From NCBI GenBank assembly GCA_002428265.1, contig DIUR01000023.1, positions 62,001 through 126,000 on the forward strand: a stretch of DNA of 64,000 nt, read 5' to 3'. Both the position numbers and the translations under genes were made by a program. Under the pieces are notes generated by a model. It was not told where the DNA came from. It saw only the letters and a list, made by a program, of their open reading frames with translations, and did no database searches. This document shows, piece after piece, positions 8,397-15,007 of this stretch. The first letter of the stretch is position 1. Every line of letters starts with the position of its first letter. This DNA comes from Bacteriovoracaceae bacterium UBA6153 (GTDB lineage Bacteria; Bdellovibrionota; Bacteriovoracia; Bacteriovoracales; Bacteriovoracaceae).

Positions 8397-8421
8397 TAGA
8401 GTCCCACTAATTTCTTTTTAA

Positions 8422-8455
8422 AATGGCCGTCCTTTTTAGGACGGCTATTTTAATT
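8422..8455 (+). terminator. Terminator of the CsbD gene
   Basis: A 12-bp stem including one G-T pair (8422-8433 with 8438-8449) is followed by TTAATTTTT. Confidence 0.88.
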
Positions 8456-8504
8456 TTTCCTTAAGTCCTAGGAAATCTTTCTAAACTTGTGTAAATTATT
8501 TTCT

Positions 8505-8786
8505 ATGGAAATTCTTAAAGACCAAAAATTAGTTTATTTAACACGCAGGCAAACTGAAATTGTGCAGCTCAAGTTGAGTCTGGAAGAAAACAGTTTTGAG
8601 ATGGCCGAGATGATTGGCCATAGGCTTAAAGGTCACGGTGAAACGTTTGGTTTTCCTCTTATTAGCAGTATCGGTGTAACTATTGAGTTAGCAGCTAAAG
8701 AAAGAAATATGGAAAAACTCAAAGATGCTGTGAAGTGCTTAGATGAAAGTATCAATGAAAATATTCTTCTCGTACAAAAATCATAA
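8505..8786 (+). CDS. Stand-alone Hpt (histidine phosphotransfer) domain protein
   Basis: 93 residues from the ATG; an in-frame GTG 18 bp earlier is possible, and neither has a good ribosome site. The central HRLKGHGETFGFPLIS matches the Hpt helix motif HxLKGxxxxxG, with the first His as the phosphorylatable residue, followed by a Gly-Phe turn and a second amphipathic helix. It would shuttle phosphate between a hybrid kinase and a receiver. The nearby regulator at 6522 is a plausible partner but this is inference. Flanked by terminators, so it is its own unit. Confidence 0.75.
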   Translation: MEILKDQKLVYLTRRQTEIVQLKLSLEENSFEMAEMIGHRLKGHGETFGFPLISSIGVTIELAAKERNMEKLKDAVKCLDESINENILLVQKS

Positions 8787-8789
8787 AAA

Positions 8790-8820
8790 AAAATGGCCTG
8801 AAATTCAGGCCATTTTTTTA
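8790..8820. terminator. Terminator between the Hpt gene and the OmpA-like gene
   Basis: The stem AAAATGGCCTGA / TCAGGCCATTTT has A-runs and T-runs on opposite sides, so it is usable by both convergent units. Confidence 0.9.
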
Positions 8821-8839
8821 TCGTAATAATTACTAAAAA

Positions 8840-9430
8840 TTATTCTTCATCATAATCAACCATGATAAGCGCTTTAGAAGCTTTGCTATTCATGAATGAA
8901 GTCATTTGAGTTCCAGCAGGAGCAGAGCCTGGTTTCTCAAAGATTCTTTTTGTTTTAAAGTCATCAGCCTTGAAGAACTCTGAAACTTTATTCGGGCGCT
9001 TTGCCATGTTGTACGTAGCGTAGTCACCATCAGTTTTTAAATCGTCTTTAAGGTATTTCTCGATAGCTTTAGATCTCTCTTTTGCGATCTTAATATCGCG
9101 GTCACTTAGAGCTGGGCCTTGACCTGGGTACTCTTTATCTGCCCATGCAAGAATCTTAATGTCATCAATTTCTCTTCCATCTTTTTTTGCACTTGTGACG
9201 AACTCACGTAAGTCTCTTTTAGAAGCATCACTCAGGCGTTGAGTGCCCTTGTCGAACTCTAAAACGGCATAATAAGCGCTGTTGTCTCTATTGACTGCTG
9301 AAGCTTCTTTATTGACTTCATCCATACTCGTGGCCTTTGCTACTGGAGTATGGGGTGCTTTATGTGTTGATGAACAAGATGTAGCTGCAAGTGAAAGCAG
9401 TAGCGCTGCGGTAATTCCTTTTAACTTCAT
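8840..9430 (-). CDS. OmpA-like peptidoglycan-associated lipoprotein
   Basis: 196 residues. The signal ends in AATSC, an acceptable lipobox, so a lipoprotein is likely. After a short linker, residues about 52-135 look like an OmpA C-terminal fold: a beta strand (AVLEFDKGTQRLSD), then DLREFVTSAKKDG, a KILAWAD strand and the LSDRDIKIAKERSKAIEKYL helix. It would tether the envelope to peptidoglycan. The C-terminal about 60 residues are not part of the known domain. A sigma-54-type promoter lies about 60 bp upstream, placing it in the stress regulon. Confidence 0.8.
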   Translation of the reverse strand: MKLKGITAALLLSLAATSCSSTHKAPHTPVAKATSMDEVNKEASAVNRDNSAYYAVLEFDKGTQRLSDASKRDLREFVTSAKKDGREIDDIKILAWADKEYPGQGPALSDRDIKIAKERSKAIEKYLKDDLKTDGDYATYNMAKRPNKVSEFFKADDFKTKRIFEKPGSAPAGTQMTSFMNSKASKALIMVDYDEE

Positions 9431-9489
9431 AAATACTCCTATTGGGTTATTGATGCGTCTAAGATTTAGACTGTATTAAGAGGGATTAA

Positions 9490-9505
9490 AGCAATATCTA
9501 TTCCA
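9490..9505 (-). promoter_or_regulatory. Sigma-54-type promoter of the OmpA-like lipoprotein gene
   Basis: Minus-strand sequence TGGAATAGATATTGCT: GG-N10-GC with a perfect -12 TTGCT, while the -24 CAC is degenerate. It is back-to-back with the promoter at 9634. Confidence 0.65.
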
Positions 9506-9633
9506 TGTATATGCAAGCCATAATTCAATCTTTTAGTAACAATTTGTAGAGTCTATGTGGAATATTGCCTCGAATCGCTAGGGAATAATTGCAATGCTTT
9601 TAATAAATCTAATAAGTTTAAAAAATCAGGTTA

Positions 9634-9649
9634 CGGCCCCACATTTGCT
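9634..9649 (+). promoter_or_regulatory. Sigma-54-type promoter of a 55-residue ORF
   Basis: CGGCCCCACATTTGCT: GG-N10-GC with -12 TTTGCT; the -24 part is GGCCCC. The expected start near 9660 leaves a very short leader that just includes the GAGGT ribosome site at 9661. Confidence 0.6.
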
Positions 9650-9669
9650 AAACGAGTAGTGAGGTAAAA

Positions 9670-9837
9670 ATGAATGTACTATTTAAAATGTTAGGCAGTG
9701 GTCTTTTGAAGCGCGACAAAAAACTAAAGACTCAAACTGAGATTGAAACAAAATCTAAAAGATTGCGTAGAAAACTCTCAGTTGAAGTCTTTTTGAGAAA
9801 TGTTTTAGGAACGCGCCTCTTAGAAAAAAAATTCTAA
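9670..9837 (+). CDS. Small basic protein of unknown function
   Basis: 55 residues, start ATG with GAGGT five bases upstream. The protein begins MNVLFKMLGSGLLKRDKK, giving a short hydrophobic/amphipathic N-terminus, and continues with a strongly basic helix (KSKRLRRKLSVEVFLRNVLG). There is no signal peptide. The stop overlaps by four bases the 3' end of the opposing lipoprotein gene. The sigma-54-type promoter in front and the good ribosome site support a real gene. It may bind nucleic acid or membranes through its basic face; no family was recognised. Confidence 0.6.
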   Translation: MNVLFKMLGSGLLKRDKKLKTQTEIETKSKRLRRKLSVEVFLRNVLGTRLLEKKF

Positions 9838-9971
9838 GGAGCGAGCGTTTTTTCTACCGGCGCATTCTCTACCGTTGGTGCATCAATCGGAGTCGTTGGA
9901 GGCGGCGTTTCTGGGCGGCTGCATGCTACAAGTGTTGCTAGTACGGCCATCATAATGAGTGCTTTTTTCAT
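9834..9971 (-). CDS. Very small lipoprotein
   Basis: 45 residues. MKKALIMMAVLATLVAC is a lipoprotein signal with lipobox LVAC, leaving a mature peptide of only about 28 residues rich in Pro, Thr and Glu. The ATG at 9971 is preferred over an upstream in-frame ATG because AATGGAGC gives a ribosome site and the signal starts there. It follows the DUF748-like gene by 13 bp and probably belongs to its operon. Function unknown. Confidence 0.7.
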   Translation of the reverse strand: MKKALIMMAVLATLVACSRPETPPPTTPIDAPTVENAPVEKTLAP

Positions 9972-9984
9972 AAATGCTCCATTC

Positions 9985-11028
9985 TTATTTTTTAATATGA
10001 TACTTATCTTCAATTCCAGGTTGCAGCTTTTGTCCAAAGCCATGTTCAAGTGCTTCACTTATTCCTTGGCCAGTGCTTATGTTAAAAGCTCCGTTGTAAT
10101 TAAAATCTAAATAGGTGGCGACTGTTTTTGTATCAGAGTCTCTAAGAATTAGATTTCCAAGAGCAGTCAGTATTTCGATTCCAAAGTGTTTGATTCCAAC
10201 AAATTTTTCCTTATTAGCAACAACATCAATGTCTTTAATAAAAGGTTTAATATAACCTTTGATAACTTTATTTTCATTTTGTGCTTCAGCAAAGAGATCA
10301 AGTCTTCCTTTAGTAAAAGTCAAAGGAAGATTTCTCTTTAATACTGGATTTAGTGATGCCATATCAAAATCTTTTAATTCAACATCAACGTCCCAAAGCA
10401 TGGGTGTTTTTGTAAGATTTAAAGATCCAATAAAAACAGTTTCAGATTTTCCTTGAAGAGCGGCAGATAAATTGAAGGAAGAGAGCTGGTCGTCTTCATC
10501 GGGAGTCAGGTTAGTTATTCGGCCGTTGATATTTTCAATGCGTAGACGAGACTTATCATCAAGAGAGGGATACTCTTCAAAAACAATTTGTGCTCTTCGA
10601 AGATCAACTGTTTCGACCTTTACTGGAAAAAGGGTTTCTTTAACATCTTGAGCTTCTTTTTTTGAGGGAGGATTTAATTTACTCATATCTTTTAAGAAAA
10701 GAAAATCTACTTTGTCGGTTACAATATCAGTTACGATTTTCCCCCTGAAAACTTCTCTCCATGCAATCGAGACATCCACTTCCTTAATCGTCAGAAAAAC
10801 TTTTCCATCATCTTTAAGCTTTCCTGTGATTTCTTGGAAACTGTAGGCTCCGCGAATAATGCTGAGATCTAAGTCTTCCATATGTAACGAGTAGGTGGGG
10901 GAGAAGCTTGCGAGGTATTTATTTGCTTGAGTTAAAAGAATTTGCGGGAGAATCATTCTAAAGACAATTAAGACAGCAATGAGAATAGCGGGGATGTAAA
11001 ATTTTTTCTTTTTATAGATGGGCTTCAT
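9985..11028 (-). CDS. AsmA/DUF748-like envelope protein
   Basis: 347 residues. An N-terminal membrane anchor (FYIPAILIAVLIVFRMILPQILL) is followed by a long beta-rich periplasmic part typical of the DUF748/AsmA-like (repeating beta-groove) group: the LDLSIIRGAYSFQEITGKL strand near residue 55 and VDLRRAQIVFEEYP near 140. Larger relatives bridge the periplasm and move lipids; this one is short, so it may serve as a local lipid or assembly factor. Operon with the hemerythrin gene 10 bp upstream and the small lipoprotein downstream. Confidence 0.65.
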   Translation of the reverse strand: MKPIYKKKKFYIPAILIAVLIVFRMILPQILLTQANKYLASFSPTYSLHMEDLDLSIIRGAYSFQEITGKLKDDGKVFLTIKEVDVSIAWREVFRGKIVTDIVTDKVDFLFLKDMSKLNPPSKKEAQDVKETLFPVKVETVDLRRAQIVFEEYPSLDDKSRLRIENINGRITNLTPDEDDQLSSFNLSAALQGKSETVFIGSLNLTKTPMLWDVDVELKDFDMASLNPVLKRNLPLTFTKGRLDLFAEAQNENKVIKGYIKPFIKDIDVVANKEKFVGIKHFGIEILTALGNLILRDSDTKTVATYLDFNYNGAFNISTGQGISEALEHGFGQKLQPGIEDKYHIKK

Positions 11029-11038
11029 GTTTCCTCAA

Positions 11039-11686
11039 TTATTTAGTAGCAGATGCCTGATTAACCAGGGACCCAATATATTGATTTACTTTTCTTACAA
11101 AATTACTAGACCATTGATAAACATTCTTTCGCGATGACTTTTGTTCCGTTGGATTGGCTTGATAGATCTGTTTTTGTATTTCCGGGAAATCTTTCAAGTC
11201 TTGTGGGGTAAATTTTCTTAGGATAAGAAACTGAAAGCCTATTTCATTTAAAATAGCAGCATCAAGGTTCTCTCTCATCTTTGGAAAAAGCTCATGCTCC
11301 TCTTCTGTAATCTGATGTCTTACCAATTCGGCCAGAGATTTCATCTCAGCTTCTGCCATATCATCTAGCACTTTCATTTTATTAATTCGTGGAATGAGAG
11401 TTTGATATTTAAACTTAGTCATTGAACTTCCTGCAATGGCCTCAAGTATGTTCATGCGAATTTCATCCATTTCAGCTAGAGATTCATAGACTGTTCTTTG
11501 TTCTGCGTTTGTGTGTTTTTTTAGGGTGTCGAGAAATGTTCTTGAGTAAAAGAGCTTTTCTTGCTTATTTCTTTGATTGTCGGTTAAGACCTCAATGCAT
11601 TCTTTTAAATATGCGTGATCAATTAAAAGGATATCAACGATATTGAAGTTATTGTCTGTTGCAATCTCTTCGCTGATGTTTTGCAT
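11039..11686 (-). CDS. Hemerythrin-like HHE domain protein, copy 1
   Basis: 215 residues. The iron-ligand pattern is visible: H in LLIDHAYLKECIE, H and E in LKKHTNAEQRTVYE, and H-x3-E in LAELVRHQITEEEHELFPKM. The C-terminal about 70 residues (FRKFTPQDLKDFP onward) extend past the domain. Such proteins bind O2 or NO or act as oxygen/redox sensors or iron stores. It is paralogous along its whole length to the protein at 17878, but has no clear sigma-54 promoter of its own. Confidence 0.85.
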   Translation of the reverse strand: MQNISEEIATDNNFNIVDILLIDHAYLKECIEVLTDNQRNKQEKLFYSRTFLDTLKKHTNAEQRTVYESLAEMDEIRMNILEAIAGSSMTKFKYQTLIPRINKMKVLDDMAEAEMKSLAELVRHQITEEEHELFPKMRENLDAAILNEIGFQFLILRKFTPQDLKDFPEIQKQIYQANPTEQKSSRKNVYQWSSNFVRKVNQYIGSLVNQASATK

Positions 11687-11751
11687 GAATGGTCTCCGAG
11701 TATATATGTTTAGAGCAGACTATATTTTTAATTTGAGGGCTTAAATAATTA

Positions 11752-11777
11752 AAGCTCTGCCCGTTAAGGCAGAGCTT
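11752..11777 (-). terminator. Hairpin downstream of the 173-residue protein gene
   Basis: A 10-bp stem AAGCTCTGCC / GGCAGAGCTT with a 6-base loop. On the minus strand it is followed by TAATTATTT, a weak U-tract. Confidence 0.7.
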
Positions 11778-11797
11778 CAACAAGAATTAACGAATTG

Positions 11798-12319
11798 TTA
11801 GTTCTTCTTTTTAGCATCGTTAGACGACACTTCGGATGAGATAGGTGCAGCTTTCGCTGTAGATTTGTTGGTTGCAGAAGAGTTGCCTCTTCCTAAAGTG
11901 ATATCCTCGCGGCTAGGCGATGGATCTTGAGAAGGATAGAATTCATCCGGTGCAGTAAACTTTGTATTTGATTTAGTATTATGTAATTTAATAAAATCTT
12001 CATCTGATTCAACATCATCAAGCGATGTGCGAGATTCAGTTGTTGAGTATGAAGGAATTTCATCTTCAAATTCACGGTCGAAATTATTTACGTTGTGAAC
12101 TTTAGAGAAATTGCTGTTAGCTCTTCTTTCGGCCGAACCAGAATGAAATGTATCATCATGTGTTGATTCAGTTCCTTCAGTTCTTAATCCAGCTTCACCT
12201 GCTGGTGCAGTCGCTGGTCTGTTTTCGATATCATTTTTCCCAGTCATTCCTTGGGACTTCTTAGTTAAAACTTTCGTTTTAGCTTCGTCGTTTTTTTGAA
12301 TTTGTTGATTGTCTAACAT
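11798..12319 (-). CDS. Hydrophilic, probably disordered stress protein
   Basis: 173 residues without hydrophobic segments or signal peptide. It is rich in Ser, Asn, Asp, Glu, Lys and Thr, with low-complexity stretches such as TESRTSLDDVESDEDF and GNSSATNKSTAKAAP. Nothing resembles a fold, so it is best described as an intrinsically disordered protein. A well-formed sigma-54 promoter 50 bp upstream and a terminator downstream support a real single-gene unit. Disordered hydrophilins are common among desiccation and osmotic-stress proteins, but this link is inference. Confidence 0.65.
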   Translation of the reverse strand: MLDNQQIQKNDEAKTKVLTKKSQGMTGKNDIENRPATAPAGEAGLRTEGTESTHDDTFHSGSAERRANSNFSKVHNVNNFDREFEDEIPSYSTTESRTSLDDVESDEDFIKLHNTKSNTKFTAPDEFYPSQDPSPSREDITLGRGNSSATNKSTAKAAPISSEVSSNDAKKKN

Positions 12320-12369
12320 AACAAAAACCCCAGTTAATATTCTGATCTTATGATCTCGAATATAACCAT

Positions 12370-12385
12370 TGCACCCTTCATGCCA
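12370..12385 (-). promoter_or_regulatory. Sigma-54 promoter of the disordered-protein gene
   Basis: Minus-strand TGGCATGAAGGGTGCA: TGGCA at -24, ten-base spacing, TGCA at -12. Back-to-back with the promoter at 12525. Confidence 0.78.
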
Positions 12386-12524
12386 AAATTATGTGAGACG
12401 ATATTTTAAATAGTTATGAATTTTTTACAGGGGTGCGTTGAGGGAAAAATTCCACGGCCTGTAGCATATTGGTAATTTAGCCATATTTATGGCCCATTTT
12501 GGGCGGGTAATGAGCGTCATTAGC

Positions 12525-12540
12525 AGGCACCAGAATTGCT
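12525..12540 (+). promoter_or_regulatory. Sigma-54 promoter of the 90-residue protein gene
   Basis: AGGCACCAGAATTGCT: GGCAC at -24, exact GG-N10-GC spacing and perfect TTGCT at -12. The predicted leader is about 43 bases. Confidence 0.82.
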
Positions 12541-12593
12541 ATGAATAATAACTATGGGCCGATGGTGGTTACCCTAATTATGGAGAGGAAGTT

Positions 12594-12866
12594 ATGACAG
12601 TAAAAAAGACAGCTCAGAAAAATGCAAGAGTAAAAAAAGTTATTAAAATGGTGAACGAAGTTCATGCTAAAGATAATACTAATGTTGAACTTCAAGAAGC
12701 TAAACATGATGAAGACGCATTAAGACGTCAACTTTTAGTCATTAGAAAAGACTATGATAGATTAATGAGTGATGTAGCTACTGGTTATGGAATCATCAAG
12801 CACTGGGCAAGCATTCAGGTAGCCAATAGAGGCGAGTTAATCAGAACTCGTTTCATTAAAAACTAA
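12594..12866 (+). CDS. Small charged alpha-helical protein, unknown
   Basis: 90 residues, basic N-terminus (MTVKKTAQKNARVKKVIKMV) followed by a long coiled-coil-like helix (EAKHDEDALRRQLLVIRKDYDRLMSDV) and a mixed C-terminus. No signal peptide or membrane segment. GAGAGGAAG provides a good ribosome site. Single-gene unit between a sigma-54 promoter and a terminator. No family was recognised; a nucleic-acid or ribosome-associated role is possible from the basic N-terminus but unproven. Confidence 0.72.
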   Translation: MTVKKTAQKNARVKKVIKMVNEVHAKDNTNVELQEAKHDEDALRRQLLVIRKDYDRLMSDVATGYGIIKHWASIQVANRGELIRTRFIKN

Positions 12867-12892
12867 TTTTAAAATCAAATGTCTTCATATAA

Positions 12893-12922
12893 AAAAGGGA
12901 ATCGGTTGATTCCCTTTTTTTT
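12893..12922 (+). terminator. Terminator of the 90-residue protein gene
   Basis: The stem AAAAGGGAATC / GATTCCCTTTT is followed by eight or more Ts. Confidence 0.92.
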
Positions 12923-12937
12923 ACTGTGAATAGAAAT

Positions 12938-12966
12938 AAAAAAAGGAAGCTTGAAGCTTCCTTTTT
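12938..12966 (-). terminator. Terminator of the YqjE-like gene
   Basis: The stem AAAAAGGAAGC / GCTTCCTTTTT with a five-base loop; the A-rich left side supplies the U-tract on the minus strand. Confidence 0.85.
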
Positions 12967-12988
12967 AATTATAAAATATAACTTCTTT

Positions 12989-13525
12989 TTAGTGGTGTCT
13001 TGTTTCTTCAGTGAATGGTTTCTCGGCAGGTGCTCTTTCAGCACGCGCCTGAGCTCTTAATTCAGCGCTTTGAGTTTCTTCTGTTCTTTTCATTTCTCTT
13101 TCTTTTACGAAATCATGAATAAGCAGAGCAAGAGCATCTTGAAGTGGATGAGATGTTCCTACTGAAACTAAAACTTCTCTTTCTTTAACTTTTTTCTGTC
13201 TATCATCTTTAGTGAAGGCCTGGTAGCCAATCGCTCCGATAATAAGAGGAAGTAACACAAGTATTAATCCCATAATTATCATCGTTGAAAAATAAACGTA
13301 AGCATTTTGATCGTACTGAGCTCCGACATCAACAGCAATCACGACAATACCAGCTGCAAAAATAGTTGCTAGAGCTGAAGCTCCTGCGAATAAGATTACA
13401 ACTTGGGCTGCGTTTTCGCGGATCATTTCTTTTAATTCAGCAATTGGATTAAAAGATGGCTTATCAGAACCACCAGTAGAGATAAACGGTTTTACTATTG
13501 AAAAAAGTAGAATTAGCCACTTCAT
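12989..13525 (-). CDS. YqjE/DUF1469-like (holin-superfamily type) inner-membrane protein
   Basis: 178 residues from the ATG at 13525, chosen because GGAGG lies six bases upstream; a start 18 bp earlier would lie upstream of that site. Two central transmembrane helices (about 40-62 and 75-100) are framed by a cytoplasmic amphipathic N-terminus (IAELKEMIRENAAQ) and a long charged C-terminal tail rich in Glu, Arg and Ala. The layout matches DUF1469/YqjE proteins. It follows a CsbD-YqjD-like gene, mirroring the yqjD-yqjE pair of enterobacteria. Confidence 0.65.
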   Translation of the reverse strand: MKWLILLFSIVKPFISTGGSDKPSFNPIAELKEMIRENAAQVVILFAGASALATIFAAGIVVIAVDVGAQYDQNAYVYFSTMIIMGLILVLLPLIIGAIGYQAFTKDDRQKKVKEREVLVSVGTSHPLQDALALLIHDFVKEREMKRTEETQSAELRAQARAERAPAEKPFTEETRHH

Positions 13526-13553
13526 TAAAGACCTCCAAAACAAAAAAGAAAAA

Positions 13554-13583
13554 AAGAAGGGCCTATTTACACAGGCCCTTCTT
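13554..13583 (-). terminator. Terminator between the CsbD-YqjD-like and YqjE-like genes
   Basis: An 11-bp stem (13554-13564 with 13573-13583) followed on the minus strand by an A/T-rich run that reads as Us. Readthrough would be needed to co-express the two genes. Confidence 0.88.
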
Positions 13584-13600
13584 TAATAATATTTTATAAA

Positions 13601-14092
13601 TTATTTACGACGGAAGAAGTAAGCACCAGCAAGGAAGCCTACAGTCGCTGCACCAAGAATTGCGTATCCTGGATTTTCTTTTACGATTCCTGTAGTTCTG
13701 TCTACTAGTTGAGCTGACATATCGCGAGCTCTTTCTAGATATTCCATTCCTGGTTCAACAATATCTTCTTCAATCATGCTTGAAGCTTTGTTTTTAATTT
13801 TGTTTACGTCGTATTGTCCGTTTAGTTGTGATGCCGTTGCCATACCTTTCTCCTTGATGTTATTTAACATATCGCGGTCTTCGCGAAAGTATTTTGAATT
13901 TTTAGTTTGAAATTTTTCGAACTCTTCAGTTGCACGTTCTTTTGTAAAGCCATACGCTTTTTGAACTTTTCCAATGAATTGATCAACTCCACCATCGATG
14001 CTTGTTAGATCATCGTCAGTTAGTTTTCCCCAAGTTTGTTTTAGTTCGCCCTTAAGGTCTTTTAAAGTTCCTTGTACTATTGATGTATTCAT
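13601..14092 (-). CDS. CsbD domain fused to a YqjD/ElaB-like membrane-anchored tail
   Basis: 163 residues. Residues 8-60 are a CsbD domain (LKDLKGELKQTWGKLTDDDL) closely resembling the protein at 8076. A helical linker follows, and then a C-terminal tail with a single transmembrane helix and positive end (IVKENPGYAILGAATVGFLAG, then RRK), as in DUF883/ElaB-YqjD proteins. YqjD and ElaB bind ribosomes at the inner membrane in stationary phase; whether this one does is inference. Its promoter region holds a near-sigma-54 site. Confidence 0.8.
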   Translation of the reverse strand: MNTSIVQGTLKDLKGELKQTWGKLTDDDLTSIDGGVDQFIGKVQKAYGFTKERATEEFEKFQTKNSKYFREDRDMLNNIKEKGMATASQLNGQYDVNKIKNKASSMIEEDIVEPGMEYLERARDMSAQLVDRTTGIVKENPGYAILGAATVGFLAGAYFFRRK

Positions 14093-14139
14093 TTTTTCTC
14101 CTTAATAAAAATCAGAAGCGATTTTCTCAAATTTACTAA

Positions 14140-14155
14140 TCCAAAGTCTGTGCCA
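14140..14155 (-). promoter_or_regulatory. Near-consensus sigma-54 site of the CsbD-YqjD-like gene
   Basis: Minus-strand TGGCACAGACTTTGGA: excellent -24 TGGCAC and correct spacing, but the -12 dinucleotide is GG instead of GC. Position (about 37-base leader) and divergence from 14397 support function; the -12 mismatch lowers certainty. Confidence 0.5.
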
Positions 14156-14396
14156 TAAATAATTTTTTATAAATTCAACCATTTGAAAAAGGTTATCTAG
14201 AATGCTGGGGCAATAATTATCTGAATTTGGGAAAAGTGGGACGCTAAGATTTTTTTTGATTTATATCATTATATACATTGAAATTTTAATAGGAGACAAA
14301 AATACTCACGGGTAAACTTGTCCAGAATCTTTGTCCAAATTATCCTCAAGTTGTTTTGAGTCCATCTTTTCTTCTAAGAAATCAATATCAAAATCT
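14156..14396. promoter_or_regulatory. Divergent control region with paired TTGTCCA heptamers
   Basis: Non-coding. It holds two direct copies of TTGTCCA at 14318-14324 and 14331-14337, 13 bp apart, 60-80 bp upstream of the sigma-54 promoter at 14397. The same heptamer lies 44 bp before the promoter at 8003 and 67 bp before the one at 17821. It is a candidate enhancer for the NtrC-type activator; no gene is seen in the interval. Confidence 0.4.
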
Positions 14397-14412
14397 TGGC
14401 ATACATTCTGCT
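14397..14412 (+). promoter_or_regulatory. Sigma-54 promoter of the second DUF1328 operon
   Basis: TGGCATACATTCTGCT: TGGCA at -24, exact ten-base spacing and CTGCT at -12. The predicted leader is about 56 bases. Confidence 0.82.
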
Positions 14413-14478
14413 ATATCCCTTTTTGTGTTGAATAAGTATTAATCAACGTAACGAGTAACGAAAAAAAGGAGTCCTGTC

Positions 14479-14664
14479 ATGTTACAAGCAGCTATCACAT
14501 TTTTTGTTTTAGGTTTAGTTGCAATGCTTTTTGGAGCATTTGGAGTAGCTGGAATTTCAACTGAGCTAGGTGAAATGGTTCTTTCAGTATTCTTTATCTT
14601 TGCCTTAATGAGTTTTATCGGTAGTGCTGAAATTGAACGTAAAAGACATAAAGATCTTCGTTAA
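14479..14664 (+). CDS. DUF1328-family small membrane protein, copy 2
   Basis: 61 residues. The first half is nearly identical to the protein at 6152 (AAITFFVLGLVAMLFGA, GIS-ELG). The second helix diverges (VLSVFFIFALMSFIGSA) and ends in a charged EIERKRHKDLR tail instead of the usual Gly-rich end. Two transmembrane helices. AAAGGAG ribosome site. It is first gene of a co-directional series of small stress/envelope genes running to 16768. Confidence 0.85.
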   Translation: MLQAAITFFVLGLVAMLFGAFGVAGISTELGEMVLSVFFIFALMSFIGSAEIERKRHKDLR

Positions 14665-14705
14665 TTAAAAACGCAAGATTGTTAACTAATTCCTGAGGGG
14701 GAAAT

Positions 14706-14978
14706 ATGAAAGTAAATCTGAAAACATTGTTCACTGCTTTTATTACAACAGCTGTAATGGGGACATTTACTGTTAATCACGCGATTGCTGCTGATGACAC
14801 TGTAAAAGAAAAAGTATCAGAAGCTGCTAACGACACTAAAAGAGCTGTTAAGAAAGGCGCAAGAAAAGTTGAAAACGAAACTTGTGAAATGGTTAACGGC
14901 AAAATGAAGTGTATTGGTACAAAAATTAAAAATTCAGCAAAAAATGTTGGAGATAAAGTAGAAGACGCGGTTGATTAA
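14706..14978 (+). CDS. Small secreted helical protein
   Basis: 90 residues. A signal peptide runs to about residue 28 (cleavage after AIA before ADDTVKEK), followed by a charged amphipathic helical region (EKVSEAANDTKRAVKKGARK) and a short loop with two cysteines (CEMVNGKMKC), then another helix (IKNSAKNVGDKVEDA). The alternating helices resemble LEA/YtxH-like stress proteins. GAGGGGG ribosome site; 41 bp after the DUF1328 gene in the same operon. Confidence 0.75.
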   Translation: MKVNLKTLFTAFITTAVMGTFTVNHAIAADDTVKEKVSEAANDTKRAVKKGARKVENETCEMVNGKMKCIGTKIKNSAKNVGDKVEDAVD

Positions 14979-15007
14979 TAGATAAATAAATCTCAAGGAG
15001 GATTTCA

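Noticed and set aside
12541..12597. 18-codon ORF whose TGA overlaps the ATG of the 12594 gene (leader peptide candidate)
   Set aside because: It has no ribosome site and begins within about 2 bases of the -12 element, upstream of the predicted sigma-54 transcription start near 12551, so it would not be on the mRNA.
12989..13525. Phage holin
   Set aside because: The two-helix core with long charged tail fits DUF1469/YqjE; there is no endolysin or phage gene nearby.
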